From DATLHO01 sp035539855 (GTDB lineage Bacteria; Bacteroidota; Ignavibacteria; OLB7): a stretch of DNA of 64,000 nucleotides. The stretch lies in the NCBI GenBank assembly GCA_035539855.1, contig DATLHO010000154.1:1-64000 (forward strand). The letters run 5' to 3'. Of the stretch, positions 1-8,717 are shown piece after piece. Positions within the stretch are counted from its first letter, which is position 1. Every line of letters starts with the position of its first letter. The notes under the pieces were generated by a model that had not been told where the DNA came from, made no database searches, and saw nothing but the letters and a program-made list of their open reading frames with translations. Position numbers and translations under genes: made by a program.

Positions 1-99
1 CCCCACGTCAGGCCGCGCGCCCCGCCCTTGTCTCCCCTGTACGCGGCCGACCGCCGATCGGACGGCCGCGACGATCTCACATGATTACGATCTGAACCT

Positions 100-2424
100 A
101 TGACCATGGCGACCATGTTTTTCAACGGCGGACGACGCCTCGTTCTCGGAGCGCTGCTCGCGCTCTCGACCGGCACGACGCTCCTGGCGCAGGAGCCCAT
201 CGCGAAGCTCGACGGGCGGCTGCGCCTCGAACTCGCACGCGAATCGGCGAAGCCCGCGCCGGGTCTCGCGCGCACATCGGCCTCGATGCGCGACGTGTTT
301 CTCACGGGTGATCCGGACCAGATCCGCCAGCTCGTCGTCCGCCACGGCGGCGTCGTGCGGACGATCGCCGGCGGCATCGTCACCGCGCGCGTTCCGTCGA
401 GCGCGCTCCTGGAGATCGCCGCCTCCGCGTCGGTGCGCCGCGTGCAGGGCGCGACGCCTCTGCGTCCGTTCAACGACGCTGCCTCGCAGAGCATCGAGGC
501 CGACCGTGTCTGGACTGCGCCGCCGCAGGGCCAGTCGAGCTATACCGGCAAGGGCGTCATCGTCGGTATCATCGACTCCGGCATCGACTGGACCCATCCG
601 GACTTCCGCGATCCCGATGACACCACGAAGACACGCATTCTCCGGATCTGGGATCAGAGCGACTCGCTCGGATCCGGCGTCGAGGGCTTCGACTACGGCA
701 CCGAGTGGACGAGCGCACAGATCGAAGCGGCTCTGGCCTCCGGCGACTACTCGAGCGTGCGCCATCGCGACCAGATCGGCCACGGCACGCATGTCGCCGG
801 GACGGCCGCCGGCAACGCGAGCGCCATCGGCCGGCATCGCGGCATGGCCTACGACGCCGACATCGCCGTCGTCAGTCTGGACTGGCAGTCGTCGACATCG
901 CTCGTCGATGCGGCGAAGTACCTCTTCGAGCTCGGCCGCGAGTTGGGCCGCCCGGTCGTCATCAACATGAGCCTCGGCTCGGTCGACGCTCCGCGCGATG
1001 GCTCCGATGCGGTCGACATCGCCCTCGACAACCTCGTGCGCGAGTCGGCCGGCCGTGTCGTCTGCGTCGCCGCGGGCAACCTCGGCGAGACGAACGATCA
1101 CTGGGCGCCCGCGCTCTCGAGCGAGCCGGCGTGGACGTACGTGATGCATGACCCGATGATGTGGGACCCCGATCCGAGCGACGGCCTGTCGATCGTCCTG
1201 CGGATGGTCGTGCCGAACAGCGCGGTCGCATCCACACGGATCGCCATCGGTGTCGACAGCCTCGGCTTCGACGACACCGAGCGCGTGACGCCGGTCGAGA
1301 CCGATCGGAGCGCGTTTCGCAGCGTTGCCGAGATCGCCGCGCAGGGCGCGCCTGAGCCGCTCGCACTGACCTACCGCGATGGCTCCCCCGCCGGTAACGT
1401 CATGATGGTCGCCACCCCCGAGGGTGAGGAGTTCACCAGCGTCTACATGATCATCACCGATCTCGTCGATGAAGGCTACACCGGCGCCGACCCGATGCGC
1501 AACGGCGTCGACTTCTTCCGCGTGCTGCTCGAAGGCGAAGAGCGCGCGCACGTCTGGACGTCGATGGGACTCGCCGTCGACACGAGCTCACTCGCAGTCC
1601 CTGTGGAAGAGGGATACGCGTCCTGGGACAACGGGTACTCCGTGACGAGCCCGGGAACCGCGCGCACCGCGCTGACGGTGGGCGCCTACGCGAACGTGGC
1701 GGAGTTCGAGGACTTCAGCGGGCAGACGGTCGCCTACCCCGACGCCGGAATCCCCGGCACGCTGGCCAGCTTCTCGAGCGTCGGCCCGACCTTCGACGGA
1801 CGACAGAAGCCCGAGATCGCCGCGCCGGGCCACGGTGTCATCTCTGCCCTCGCGTTCAATCTGCGCGATGCGTTCCTCGAAATGGAGCAGTCGCCCGTCG
1901 CGAGCGGAGGCCGTCACGCGATCTTCAGCGGAACGAGCATGGCCTGCCCGGTAACCACCGGCGCCGTTGCATTGTATCTCGAGAAGAATCCGACCGCGAG
2001 CTACGACCAGGTCAAGGAGGCGATCACGAGCACCGCGCGCAGGGACCAACAGACGAGCTCGTTCGGCTCGCTTCCGAACGCTCACTGGGGTCACGGCAAG
2101 CTCGACATCTACAACGCCATCTACGGCGCGACCTCCGGTGTCGGAGAGGATGAGGAAGCATCGGGGATCGTTCTCGCGTCCGTTGCGCCGAATCCGGCGA
2201 TGTCGGAGGCGACGCTCAGGTTTTCGCTCGAGACCCGTCAGGAAGTGCTTGTGGATATCGTCGATCTCCAGGGCGTCGTTCGCGCGACGCTGCTCACGGG
2301 AACCATCGACGCCGGACGGCACGAGGCTCACCTCGATGCCACGACGCTCGAGCCCGGGGTGTACACCGTACGTCTCGCGGCTGGTGGAACGACGCGTTGC
2401 CGGCAGTTGTCGGTGGTTCGATAG
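100..2424 (+). CDS. Secreted S8 (subtilisin-like) serine peptidase with T9SS sorting domain
   Basis: Extracellular or surface protease of 774 residues. A hydrophobic signal peptide (about residues 12-31, ending LLAQ) is followed by an S8 domain whose triad is visible: Asp159 in GIIDSGID, His228 in GHGTHVAGT and Ser613 in SGTSMACP. The long stretch between His and Ser holds an inserted region as in large multidomain subtilases. The last ~85 residues are a T9SS type A sorting domain, beginning near VAPNPAMSEATLRF and ending LSVVR. The expected route is Sec export, then T9SS translocation and anchoring; the T9SS machinery itself is not in this window. It stands alone, with the opposite-strand carboxypeptidase converging on it. 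Substrate unknown. The ATG at 100 fits the signal peptide; an in-frame ATG four codons later is possible. Confidence 0.93.
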   Translation: MTMATMFFNGGRRLVLGALLALSTGTTLLAQEPIAKLDGRLRLELARESAKPAPGLARTSASMRDVFLTGDPDQIRQLVVRHGGVVRTIAGGIVTARVPSSALLEIAASASVRRVQGATPLRPFNDAASQSIEADRVWTAPPQGQSSYTGKGVIVGIIDSGIDWTHPDFRDPDDTTKTRILRIWDQSDSLGSGVEGFDYGTEWTSAQIEAALASGDYSSVRHRDQIGHGTHVAGTAAGNASAIGRHRGMAYDADIAVVSLDWQSSTSLVDAAKYLFELGRELGRPVVINMSLGSVDAPRDGSDAVDIALDNLVRESAGRVVCVAAGNLGETNDHWAPALSSEPAWTYVMHDPMMWDPDPSDGLSIVLRMVVPNSAVASTRIAIGVDSLGFDDTERVTPVETDRSAFRSVAEIAAQGAPEPLALTYRDGSPAGNVMMVATPEGEEFTSVYMIITDLVDEGYTGADPMRNGVDFFRVLLEGEERAHVWTSMGLAVDTSSLAVPVEEGYASWDNGYSVTSPGTARTALTVGAYANVAEFEDFSGQTVAYPDAGIPGTLASFSSVGPTFDGRQKPEIAAPGHGVISALAFNLRDAFLEMEQSPVASGGRHAIFSGTSMACPVTTGAVALYLEKNPTASYDQVKEAITSTARRDQQTSSFGSLPNAHWGHGKLDIYNAIYGATSGVGEDEEASGIVLASVAPNPAMSEATLRFSLETRQEVLVDIVDLQGVVRATLLTGTIDAGRHEAHLDATTLEPGVYTVRLAAGGTTRCRQLSVVR

Positions 2425-2455
2425 GGGAATTCCGCAGAGGGGTTCTGGAGATAGG

Positions 2456-2489
2456 AAGGGCGCTGCAGAGCATGAACTGCAGCGCCCTT
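2456..2489. terminator. Bidirectional hairpin terminator between convergent genes
   Basis: Perfect 13-bp arms (AAGGGCGCTGCAG / CTGCAGCGCCCTT) with an 8-nt loop lie between the convergent ends of the S8 protease and the M14 carboxypeptidase. A short T-rich run follows on the plus strand. Its position suggests termination in both directions. Confidence 0.75.
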
Positions 2490-2516
2490 CATTGTTTCGA
2501 CCGACTCGCGCACCGT

Positions 2517-4238
2517 TCATCCCTCAGCGATCGCGACTCCCCCCTTCTGCGAATCCACCGTCACCGTGAACGGCCCGCTCCCTTTGACGATCCACCGCAC
2601 CGTGACGTAGCCCTGTCCCGGAATCGACGGCACCGCGATGCGCTCGGGCCGATGCTTCTGCTCGTCGGCGAGACCGAGATTGCGATCGGCGACGATGGCT
2701 CCGGAGAGCACGGTGCCTCCGGCGATCGTGACCAGGTCGGCGCGCGAGATGCCGTTCCTGACGTCCCATTCGGTGCGTGTCGGGATCACGCGCGTGTTCG
2801 CGATCGTCGCGGTGACCTCCGTCAGTCCGCCGTCGAGCCGGCGCCGGTCGACCTTCTGCACGACGACCTGCGGCATCTGCCAGGCGTGGTACAGCGTGAA
2901 CGCCATGTTGCGATGCGCCATCTCCTCGATGAGAAAGCTCGGATTGATGCGCGTGTAGTTCTTGGTCGCGCCGCCGACCTCGACAGGACCATACTGCGGA
3001 TGCTCCACCGTGTGCCAGTCGACGATGCCTTCGCCGAAGAGCACGAACCGGTCGAACGAGTAGAGGTCCTTGCGGTTGCCGAACCACTCCTCGTGTCGGG
3101 TCCCGAACATGTTGAACGACGACCAGAGCTCGTTGGTGAACGCGTAGACGCCGCGCATGCTGTAGAACCAGTCGACCTCGCCGCCATAGGTGGTGTAGAG
3201 ATCCTTGTACGTCGTCATGTACTTGTAGCCGGGCAGCATCTGCTCGCCGCGCTTGCCGATCACATCGTAGACTTCGACGTCGTTCGAGGTGAACGTCGGC
3301 GCGTCCTCTTCGGCGCCGGGCGGGCGCAGGATCATGCCGCCGGCATTGTGATAGCTCTGCGCGCCGGCGATGTTCGGATGGCTCATGACGAAGTCGCGCA
3401 CGTTGCGGTTCTCCTGCAGCGTGAAGGGGTAGCGGTCGGCGCCGTACTGCACGTAGCGCGGCTGCCAGTTCCATCCCCAGTCGCGATTCGGATCATAGAA
3501 GCCGGGACCGTCCTCGTTGACGAGGCCGTCGCCGTCGTTGTCGATTCCCTCCTCCTCGAGCATCTCGTGCGTGCCCGGCTCTCCCGCCTTCGCGCGCACC
3601 ATCATCCGCGGATCCTCCTCGCTCGCACGCCACCGTCCATTGACGTCGCGTCGCCGCATCTGGGTGATCGAGCCGTCGCCGTCGAGATCATCCGGACCGT
3701 CCTCGTCGACGAGCCCGTCGCCGTCGTCGTCGCGCGGAGCCATCCCGCTGCGCGGGGAGTGCATCGTGTTCGGCTTCTTCATGAAGTCTTCGCGCGCATC
3801 CGGGTTGATCGTCGGAACGATATAGAACACGCGTCCCTCGAGCAGCGTGTCGATCATCCCGACGCGCCCGTGCATCTCGGCGAGGTACCACGCGGTGTAC
3901 AGCGCGACCTCGGTGCCCTGGATCTCGTTCGAGTGGATGTTGCCGTCGATGTAGAACCCGGGCTTGCGCGCAGCGTCGCCGCCGCGCTTGAAGTCGGTCA
4001 CCGTCAGCGCCCACATCTCGCGCCCCTGCGTGCTCCTGCCGATCGACTCCATCCGCACGAGGTCGGGGAATGCCTTCGCGAGCCGACGGCAGATGTCGGT
4101 GATGCCGTCGTAGTCGTAGTAACGGTTCCACGCGACCTCGACCTTCGGATCGGCGGGAGCGCCGACGGCCTTGAAGTCCTGGGCGCCTATGGACCCGAGC
4201 GGGAGTATGAGAGCGAGAAGTGCGAGTGTCAGGCGCAT
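2517..4238 (-). CDS. Secreted M14 zinc carboxypeptidase with calcium-binding-type insert
   Basis: 573 residues with signal peptide (ends GSIGAQ, about residue 20). The M14 fold is shown by the zinc motif HSNE (His102, Glu105), the third zinc ligand His297 in SYHNAGG, and the catalytic Glu370 in FTNELW. Between the two halves of the zinc site lie three Asp-rich loops (about 170-181, 184-194, 233-243) of the DxDxDG type used by EF-hand and dockerin calcium sites. A C-terminal all-beta domain (about 480-573) follows. It probably trims C-terminal residues from peptides outside the cytoplasm. It sits 19 bp downstream of the small TonB-C gene on the same strand and may be co-transcribed. No T9SS tail is visible. 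Confidence 0.9.
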   Translation of the reverse strand: MRLTLALLALILPLGSIGAQDFKAVGAPADPKVEVAWNRYYDYDGITDICRRLAKAFPDLVRMESIGRSTQGREMWALTVTDFKRGGDAARKPGFYIDGNIHSNEIQGTEVALYTAWYLAEMHGRVGMIDTLLEGRVFYIVPTINPDAREDFMKKPNTMHSPRSGMAPRDDDGDGLVDEDGPDDLDGDGSITQMRRRDVNGRWRASEEDPRMMVRAKAGEPGTHEMLEEEGIDNDGDGLVNEDGPGFYDPNRDWGWNWQPRYVQYGADRYPFTLQENRNVRDFVMSHPNIAGAQSYHNAGGMILRPPGAEEDAPTFTSNDVEVYDVIGKRGEQMLPGYKYMTTYKDLYTTYGGEVDWFYSMRGVYAFTNELWSSFNMFGTRHEEWFGNRKDLYSFDRFVLFGEGIVDWHTVEHPQYGPVEVGGATKNYTRINPSFLIEEMAHRNMAFTLYHAWQMPQVVVQKVDRRRLDGGLTEVTATIANTRVIPTRTEWDVRNGISRADLVTIAGGTVLSGAIVADRNLGLADEQKHRPERIAVPSIPGQGYVTVRWIVKGSGPFTVTVDSQKGGVAIAEG

Positions 4239-4257
4239 TTGCTGAAGGATGAGTAGA

Positions 4258-4665
4258 TCATTCGACGAGCTTGAACTTAATCGGCACGGAGATCCAGCAT
4301 TCGACGGGACGACCCTGCTTACGGGCCGGCTCGAACTTCATCGACGTGACGGCGTTGATCGCTGGATCGACAAAGATGTCGGCGTCGCTATGGTCGATGC
4401 GAAACTCCACGGGATTTCCCTCCTCATCGAGGAGCACGCGAATGATCACCTGCCCTTCGAGGCCTGCCTTGCGCGCGTCCTCCGGGTAGATGATGCGCGA
4501 AGCGAGCTCCTCCATGTCGACCGTCGGCGGCTGATCGATTTCGGAAACGGCGTCGGGATCGGGCTCGGCGGTCGTCTCCTGCGCAGATGCGGCAATCGAG
4601 AGGGAGGCGAAGAGCGCCGTGGCGATGGCCACGGTGCGCATGACGACGGTCAGGGGAGGTCGCAT
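4258..4665 (-). CDS. Small secreted TonB C-terminal domain protein
   Basis: 135 residues: a signal peptide (hydrophobic about 8-28, ending ASAQ) followed almost directly by one TonB C-terminal domain (YPEDARKAGLEGQVIIRVLLDEEG..., ending with the SVPIKF strand). Classical TonB has an inner-membrane anchor and a Pro-rich spanning region; this protein has neither, so it is probably periplasmic rather than an energy-coupling TonB. Such TonB-C-only proteins are common in Bacteroidota-related genomes and their role is unknown. A related protein with two such domains lies at 7948-8634. Confidence 0.8.
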   Translation of the reverse strand: MRPPLTVVMRTVAIATALFASLSIAASAQETTAEPDPDAVSEIDQPPTVDMEELASRIIYPEDARKAGLEGQVIIRVLLDEEGNPVEFRIDHSDADIFVDPAINAVTSMKFEPARKQGRPVECWISVPIKFKLVE

Positions 4666-4748
4666 GTGAATGGAGGGTTGAGTGTGTTAGGAATGTACGG
4701 AGGTTCGGGGGGATCGTTCTTCTCATCCATTCCCGGTCCGCGACTGGA

Positions 4749-4869
4749 CCACGTCATCCTCACGAAGCGGAGCGGAGTGGGGATCTGTCTTCCGCGGTAG
4801 CGGCTCCGTTCGGCACGGCTACCGCCGAAGAATGATCTCCGCGGCGCTTCGCTTGCGAAGATGACGTGG
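4749..4869. repeat. Large imperfect palindrome (dispersed palindromic element)
   Basis: The 231-bp gap between the TonB-C gene and the PPK2 gene is mostly one imperfect inverted repeat. The outer arms begin CCACGTCATC (4749) and end GATGACGTGG (4869). Internal matches include CGGTAGC/GCTACCG, so the whole stretch could fold as a ~120-nt hairpin. It resembles the palindromes at 21722 and 45992 in its GTCATCC-like ends. Confidence 0.65.
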
Positions 4870-4896
4870 GCGGCGTGAGTGTGTGGGAAGAAGACG

Positions 4897-5727
<831 letters not shown>

Positions 5728-5752
5728 GGTTGTATGCGGGTCGGACGGTTGT

Positions 5753-6268
5753 TCAACACGAAGGCACGCTCCGAGGCATCGGGGTCACCGCGACGCTACG
5801 AAAGGAGACACGAATGGCGCGGAGGAGGCTTCCGATGACGACCGATGAGCGGACGCGGAGGACCGACTGCTGGCGGAAGCGGGTCTTGTATGCGTCGATG
5901 ATCTCCTCGATCGCGCGGTCGGCGCCCTCGTCATCCCTGTGGATGAGCTCGAGCACGAAGGTCTCCTCGCTCAGGATCGTGCCCAGGCCGTCGCGCCACT
6001 GTCCTTTGGCGCGCCAGTAGGTGAGGCCTTCGGGGAAGCGCGGCGTGATGACGTCACGCAGGAACTCGCTCCACTGCTCCTCGCTCACTGTGCCGCCTCC
6101 GGAGATAGCGCGGCCGAGGTAGAGCCGGTCCGACAGATGCGGCACGAGCGCTTCGACGCGAGCCCGCGTTGCAGCCCGCTGTGCGATCGACGAGCTGCAC
6201 GAGCCGAGCGGCAGTGCAAGCAGCAGGAGGAGCAGCAGGGAGCTCGATGTTCGGTGAGTGTCCTTCAT
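5753..6268 (-). CDS. DUF3574 family lipoprotein
   Basis: 171 residues. A strongly hydrophobic leader runs into a lipobox with Cys24 (PLGSC), so a lipoprotein is expected. The mature part has the DUF3574 pattern: LYLGRAISGGGTVSEEQW, then TPRFPEGLTY and GQWRDGLG, ending in a short basic tail. Function of the family is unknown. Its ATG overlaps the TGA of the upstream MBL-fold gene (ATGA, 6265-6268), so translation is likely coupled. A GGAGG ribosome binding site lies just upstream, inside the MBL gene. Confidence 0.8.
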   Translation of the reverse strand: MKDTHRTSSSLLLLLLLALPLGSCSSSIAQRAATRARVEALVPHLSDRLYLGRAISGGGTVSEEQWSEFLRDVITPRFPEGLTYWRAKGQWRDGLGTILSEETFVLELIHRDDEGADRAIEEIIDAYKTRFRQQSVLRVRSSVVIGSLLRAIRVSFRSVAVTPMPRSVPSC

Positions 6269-7269
6269 CGCAGTGCCTCCTCCATTGCTCCATCGGTGAG
6301 TGATTGCGTCGACGCTTGTATCTCGGCGCGGAGGAACGATCGCACGAGGTTCGATCGCGAGAAATCCGAGCCGGTGATGAGCGACATCCATCCGTCGCTC
6401 AGCGAGATCCGATCGACGAGACCTTTCGGTGCGAATACGACGCCCGTCAGCTCCTCGATCGACTGCGGACGCGATGAGGCAGCGCGAACGCGCTCGCGGA
6501 TCGCGACGAGGAAGTCACGCTTTCGCTCGAGGAGCGCTCGCACTTCGCGCTCGTCGGTCACAATCACGCCGTGGGCGTCGAAGAGGCATCGCGGTCGCAG
6601 GTCGATCGCGCGCTCGAGACTCTCGATCCAAAGCGGGCCATCGGCATCGGAGAGCTGGCTGTCGAGATCGGCGGCGATGTAGAGGTCGCCACTGAAGAGC
6701 CAGCCGCGCGTCGGCTCGAAGAGACAGAGATGACCGGGACAGTGACCCGGCAGATGGTGCACCTCGAAACGGAAGAGGCGGGTCGTGATCACGTCGCCGA
6801 CCGGCTCGACTGCGTCGCCCGGAGACGGACCGAAGAGAAAGCTCCGGTACCACGCCGCGCGCGAGGGGAATCGAATCTCCGCGATCGCGTCGCGATGAGC
6901 GAGCACGCGCGCGCCAGTCATCGAGCGCACGAGGGCGTTGTTGCCGGTGTGATCCTCGTGGTAATGCGTATTGACCACCGTCGTGATCGACGCATCGGCC
7001 CCGAGCGTGCGGAGGGTCTGACGCAGAGAGCGTCGTGCCCAGGCAAAGCCGGTGTCGACAAGGACCTCGCCATCGAGCAGATAGCAGACGGCATAATCGT
7101 AGCCCCCGCTGAAGCGACCGAGCATCCGCGTCACGACGTTGTCGATGCGGATGCAGACGACCCCATCGACGGGCTGCGTGACGGTTGCGCGCAGCGGCAC
7201 GATCGGGAATGCGCTCGAGAACGTTGCGAACGGCTGCCAGATGAGCCGTCGCAGCCATCGCTGTAGCAC
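6265..7269 (-). CDS. MBL-fold metallo-hydrolase
   Basis: 334 residues from a GTG start at 7269, preceded by GAGG; longer in-frame extensions run through unrelated sequence and are rejected. The metal motif HYHEDH (THxHxDH type), a downstream GHCPGH histidine, the FSGDLY Asp and a late DAHG histidine give the complete set for a dinuclear metallo-beta-lactamase-fold hydrolase. Substrate is not evident; glyoxalase-II-like thioesters, lactones or phosphoesters are all possible. An N-terminal hydrophobic patch may lie at the membrane. It is the first gene of a unit with the DUF3574 lipoprotein and PPK2. A desaturase relic lies immediately upstream. Confidence 0.88.
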   Translation of the reverse strand: MLQRWLRRLIWQPFATFSSAFPIVPLRATVTQPVDGVVCIRIDNVVTRMLGRFSGGYDYAVCYLLDGEVLVDTGFAWARRSLRQTLRTLGADASITTVVNTHYHEDHTGNNALVRSMTGARVLAHRDAIAEIRFPSRAAWYRSFLFGPSPGDAVEPVGDVITTRLFRFEVHHLPGHCPGHLCLFEPTRGWLFSGDLYIAADLDSQLSDADGPLWIESLERAIDLRPRCLFDAHGVIVTDEREVRALLERKRDFLVAIRERVRAASSRPQSIEELTGVVFAPKGLVDRISLSDGWMSLITGSDFSRSNLVRSFLRAEIQASTQSLTDGAMEEALR

Positions 7270-7282
7270 GGCGGTTACCTCG

Positions 7283-7426
7283 TTAGAACCATAGCCTGAT
7301 CGGCCTGATGCCGAGCGCTTCAAAGTACGGATCGAGACGCTTCGCGAGCCGGGGCCAGTTGTGGTGCGGCACCGCGGGATAGAGATGGTGCGGGATGTAC
7401 GACGTGATGACGGGGACTGCATCGTA
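7283..7426 (-). pseudogene. C-terminal remnant of a fatty-acid desaturase-like protein
   Basis: The last 47 codons of this frame read YDAVPVITSYIPHHLYPAVP, then HHNWPRLAKRLDPYF, ending at a TAA. This is the third histidine box (HHLYPAVPHH) and tail of membrane fatty-acid desaturases / carotenoid hydroxylases. Upstream the frame runs into the SRPBCC gene in the wrong register, and no other His boxes or membrane helices are present. Only the 3' stub of a deleted gene therefore survives, between the MBL gene and the SRPBCC gene. Confidence 0.7.
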
Positions 7427-7484
7427 TCCGGACGGAGTCGGAACCGATGGTGTCGACGCAATGCCGTCGGAAGTACGCTCGATC

Positions 7485-7937
7485 TCACTCCACGAGTGCC
7501 GCAAGCTTCGCCAGCGACATGCTCCAACCGAGCTCGTTGTCCTCGGGCGGGACGCTGTCGGGCACTCCTTCGTGCACCGCGTGCAGCTCCGTTCCGCCAT
7601 CGGCGTCGGTGAGCGTGTAGGTGATCGTCATCTCCCGCGCCATCGCCGCGTCATCCGACTCGAACGCGACGGACTGCACGACGAGCTCGTTCTCGACGAG
7701 GCGCACGAACCGACCGCGTTGCGTGTCGGTGTGCGCGGTGCTCTTGCCGGCGGCGGTGGGCTCGTCGTACGTCAGCGAGATGCGGAAGGCGCCTCCCTCC
7801 CATGGCTCGAGCTCGTGCACGACGCTCGTCATGCCGTCGGGCACCATCCAGCGCTCGACGGCTCGCGCGTCGATGAGCGCGCGATACACGTCGGACCGCG
7901 GCGCGGCGATGTGGCGGCGAATGCTGGTCGTGTACAT
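7485..7937 (-). CDS. SRPBCC (START/AHSA1-like) domain protein
   Basis: 150 residues forming one SRPBCC domain. It opens with the standard strand-helix (IRRHIAAPRSDVYRALIDARAVERWM) and carries the central GGAFRISLTY and the ELVVQSVAFESDD strands of AHSA1-type proteins, with the closing helix GWSMSLAKLAALV. The fold binds hydrophobic ligands in a cytosolic cavity; ligand unknown. It starts 10 bp after the double TonB-C gene ends, on the same strand. Confidence 0.85.
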   Translation of the reverse strand: MYTTSIRRHIAAPRSDVYRALIDARAVERWMVPDGMTSVVHELEPWEGGAFRISLTYDEPTAAGKSTAHTDTQRGRFVRLVENELVVQSVAFESDDAAMAREMTITYTLTDADGGTELHAVHEGVPDSVPPEDNELGWSMSLAKLAALVE

Positions 7938-7947
7938 GCGAACGCAG

Positions 7948-8634
7948 CTACTGCAGCGAAAAGGTCACAGGCACCGTCACCCAGCTTCTCACAGGACTGC
8001 CGTCGCGCGTGCCGGGACGGAAGCGGGTCGAAAAGATCGCGTCGAGCGCGGCCTGGTTGAGAATCGTGTTCGCCGTCTTCTCAATGCGGTAGCGACGCGC
8101 GATGCCGAGCTCGTCGACTAGCACGCGCACGACCACCGTCCCCTCGACGCCCTGCGATCGCGCGACCTCGGGGTAGCGGAGGATCTTCGCTAGCTCGATC
8201 TCGTCGAGCATCGGCTCGGTCGCGAGATCGAGGTCGGCGTCGTGAGCCGGAACCGTGGTATCGGCTTGCGAACCATCGAGCGCGAAGACGATGGGAATCG
8301 AGACCCACAGGTTGATGGGATTGCCATCCTGGCAGCCGGGCGAGAATCGTGTCGTCGTCACCGCATCGAGTGCTGCCTGGTCGAGCATGCGATCATCGCT
8401 CTCGAAGACCGCGGCCCTCTCGACGCGCCCGGTCGTGTCGATGAGCGCGCGCACGACCACACGACCGGCAACCCCGGCGCGGATTGCGTCCCTCGGGTAG
8501 ACGAGATTCGCTGCAAGAGCATCGGGATCCACCCACGGCTCGATGGCATTGGGCACCGATGGCTGTGCCACCGCCGCACGCAGCGGAAACAGTAGGAACG
8601 CGAAGAGGATGACGCAACGCGCGATTCGGTTCAT
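7948..8634 (-). CDS. Secreted protein with two tandem TonB C-terminal domains
   Basis: 228 residues. A signal peptide (ends AAVAQ, about residue 24) is followed by two TonB-C domains: about 35-115 (LVYPRDAIRAGVAGRVVVRA ... WVSIPIVF) and 140-228 (LRYPEVARSQGVEGTVVVRV ... WVTVPVTF). Each has the YPxxAxxxGVxG start and the final V/IPVxF strand. There is no membrane anchor apart from the signal peptide and no Pro-rich linker, so it is probably periplasmic. The two halves are homologous to each other and to the protein at 4258-4665. It lies downstream of the arg operon terminator. Confidence 0.82.
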   Translation of the reverse strand: MNRIARCVILFAFLLFPLRAAVAQPSVPNAIEPWVDPDALAANLVYPRDAIRAGVAGRVVVRALIDTTGRVERAAVFESDDRMLDQAALDAVTTTRFSPGCQDGNPINLWVSIPIVFALDGSQADTTVPAHDADLDLATEPMLDEIELAKILRYPEVARSQGVEGTVVVRVLVDELGIARRYRIEKTANTILNQAALDAIFSTRFRPGTRDGSPVRSWVTVPVTFSLQ

Positions 8635-8664
8635 GGGTGCACCCGGCGGGTTGTCGATGCAGGA

Positions 8665-8694
8665 ACGCCGATCCCGCGTTCGCGAGATCGGCGT
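8665..8694 (-). terminator. Terminator hairpin of the arginine operon
   Basis: A near-perfect 14-bp inverted repeat (ACGCCGATCCCGCG / CGCGAGATCGGCGT, one mismatch) lies 23 bp beyond the argH stop. It ends the seven-gene arg operon and precedes the start of the double TonB-C gene. There is no strong U-tract. Confidence 0.65.
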
Positions 8695-8717
8695 GAATCT
8701 ACGTCTCCGCGGCGAGC

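Noticed and set aside
2397..4256. Long plus-strand frame opposite the M14 carboxypeptidase
   Set aside because: It mirrors the codon pattern of the real gene, has no recognisable domain, and is rich in Arg, Val, Asp and His, as antisense frames in GC-rich DNA are. Similar shadows were rejected opposite argG/argH (8940-11519), the M3 peptidases (19837-24028), the P-type ATPase (24830-27286) and the glycosidase-like gene (49669-51468).
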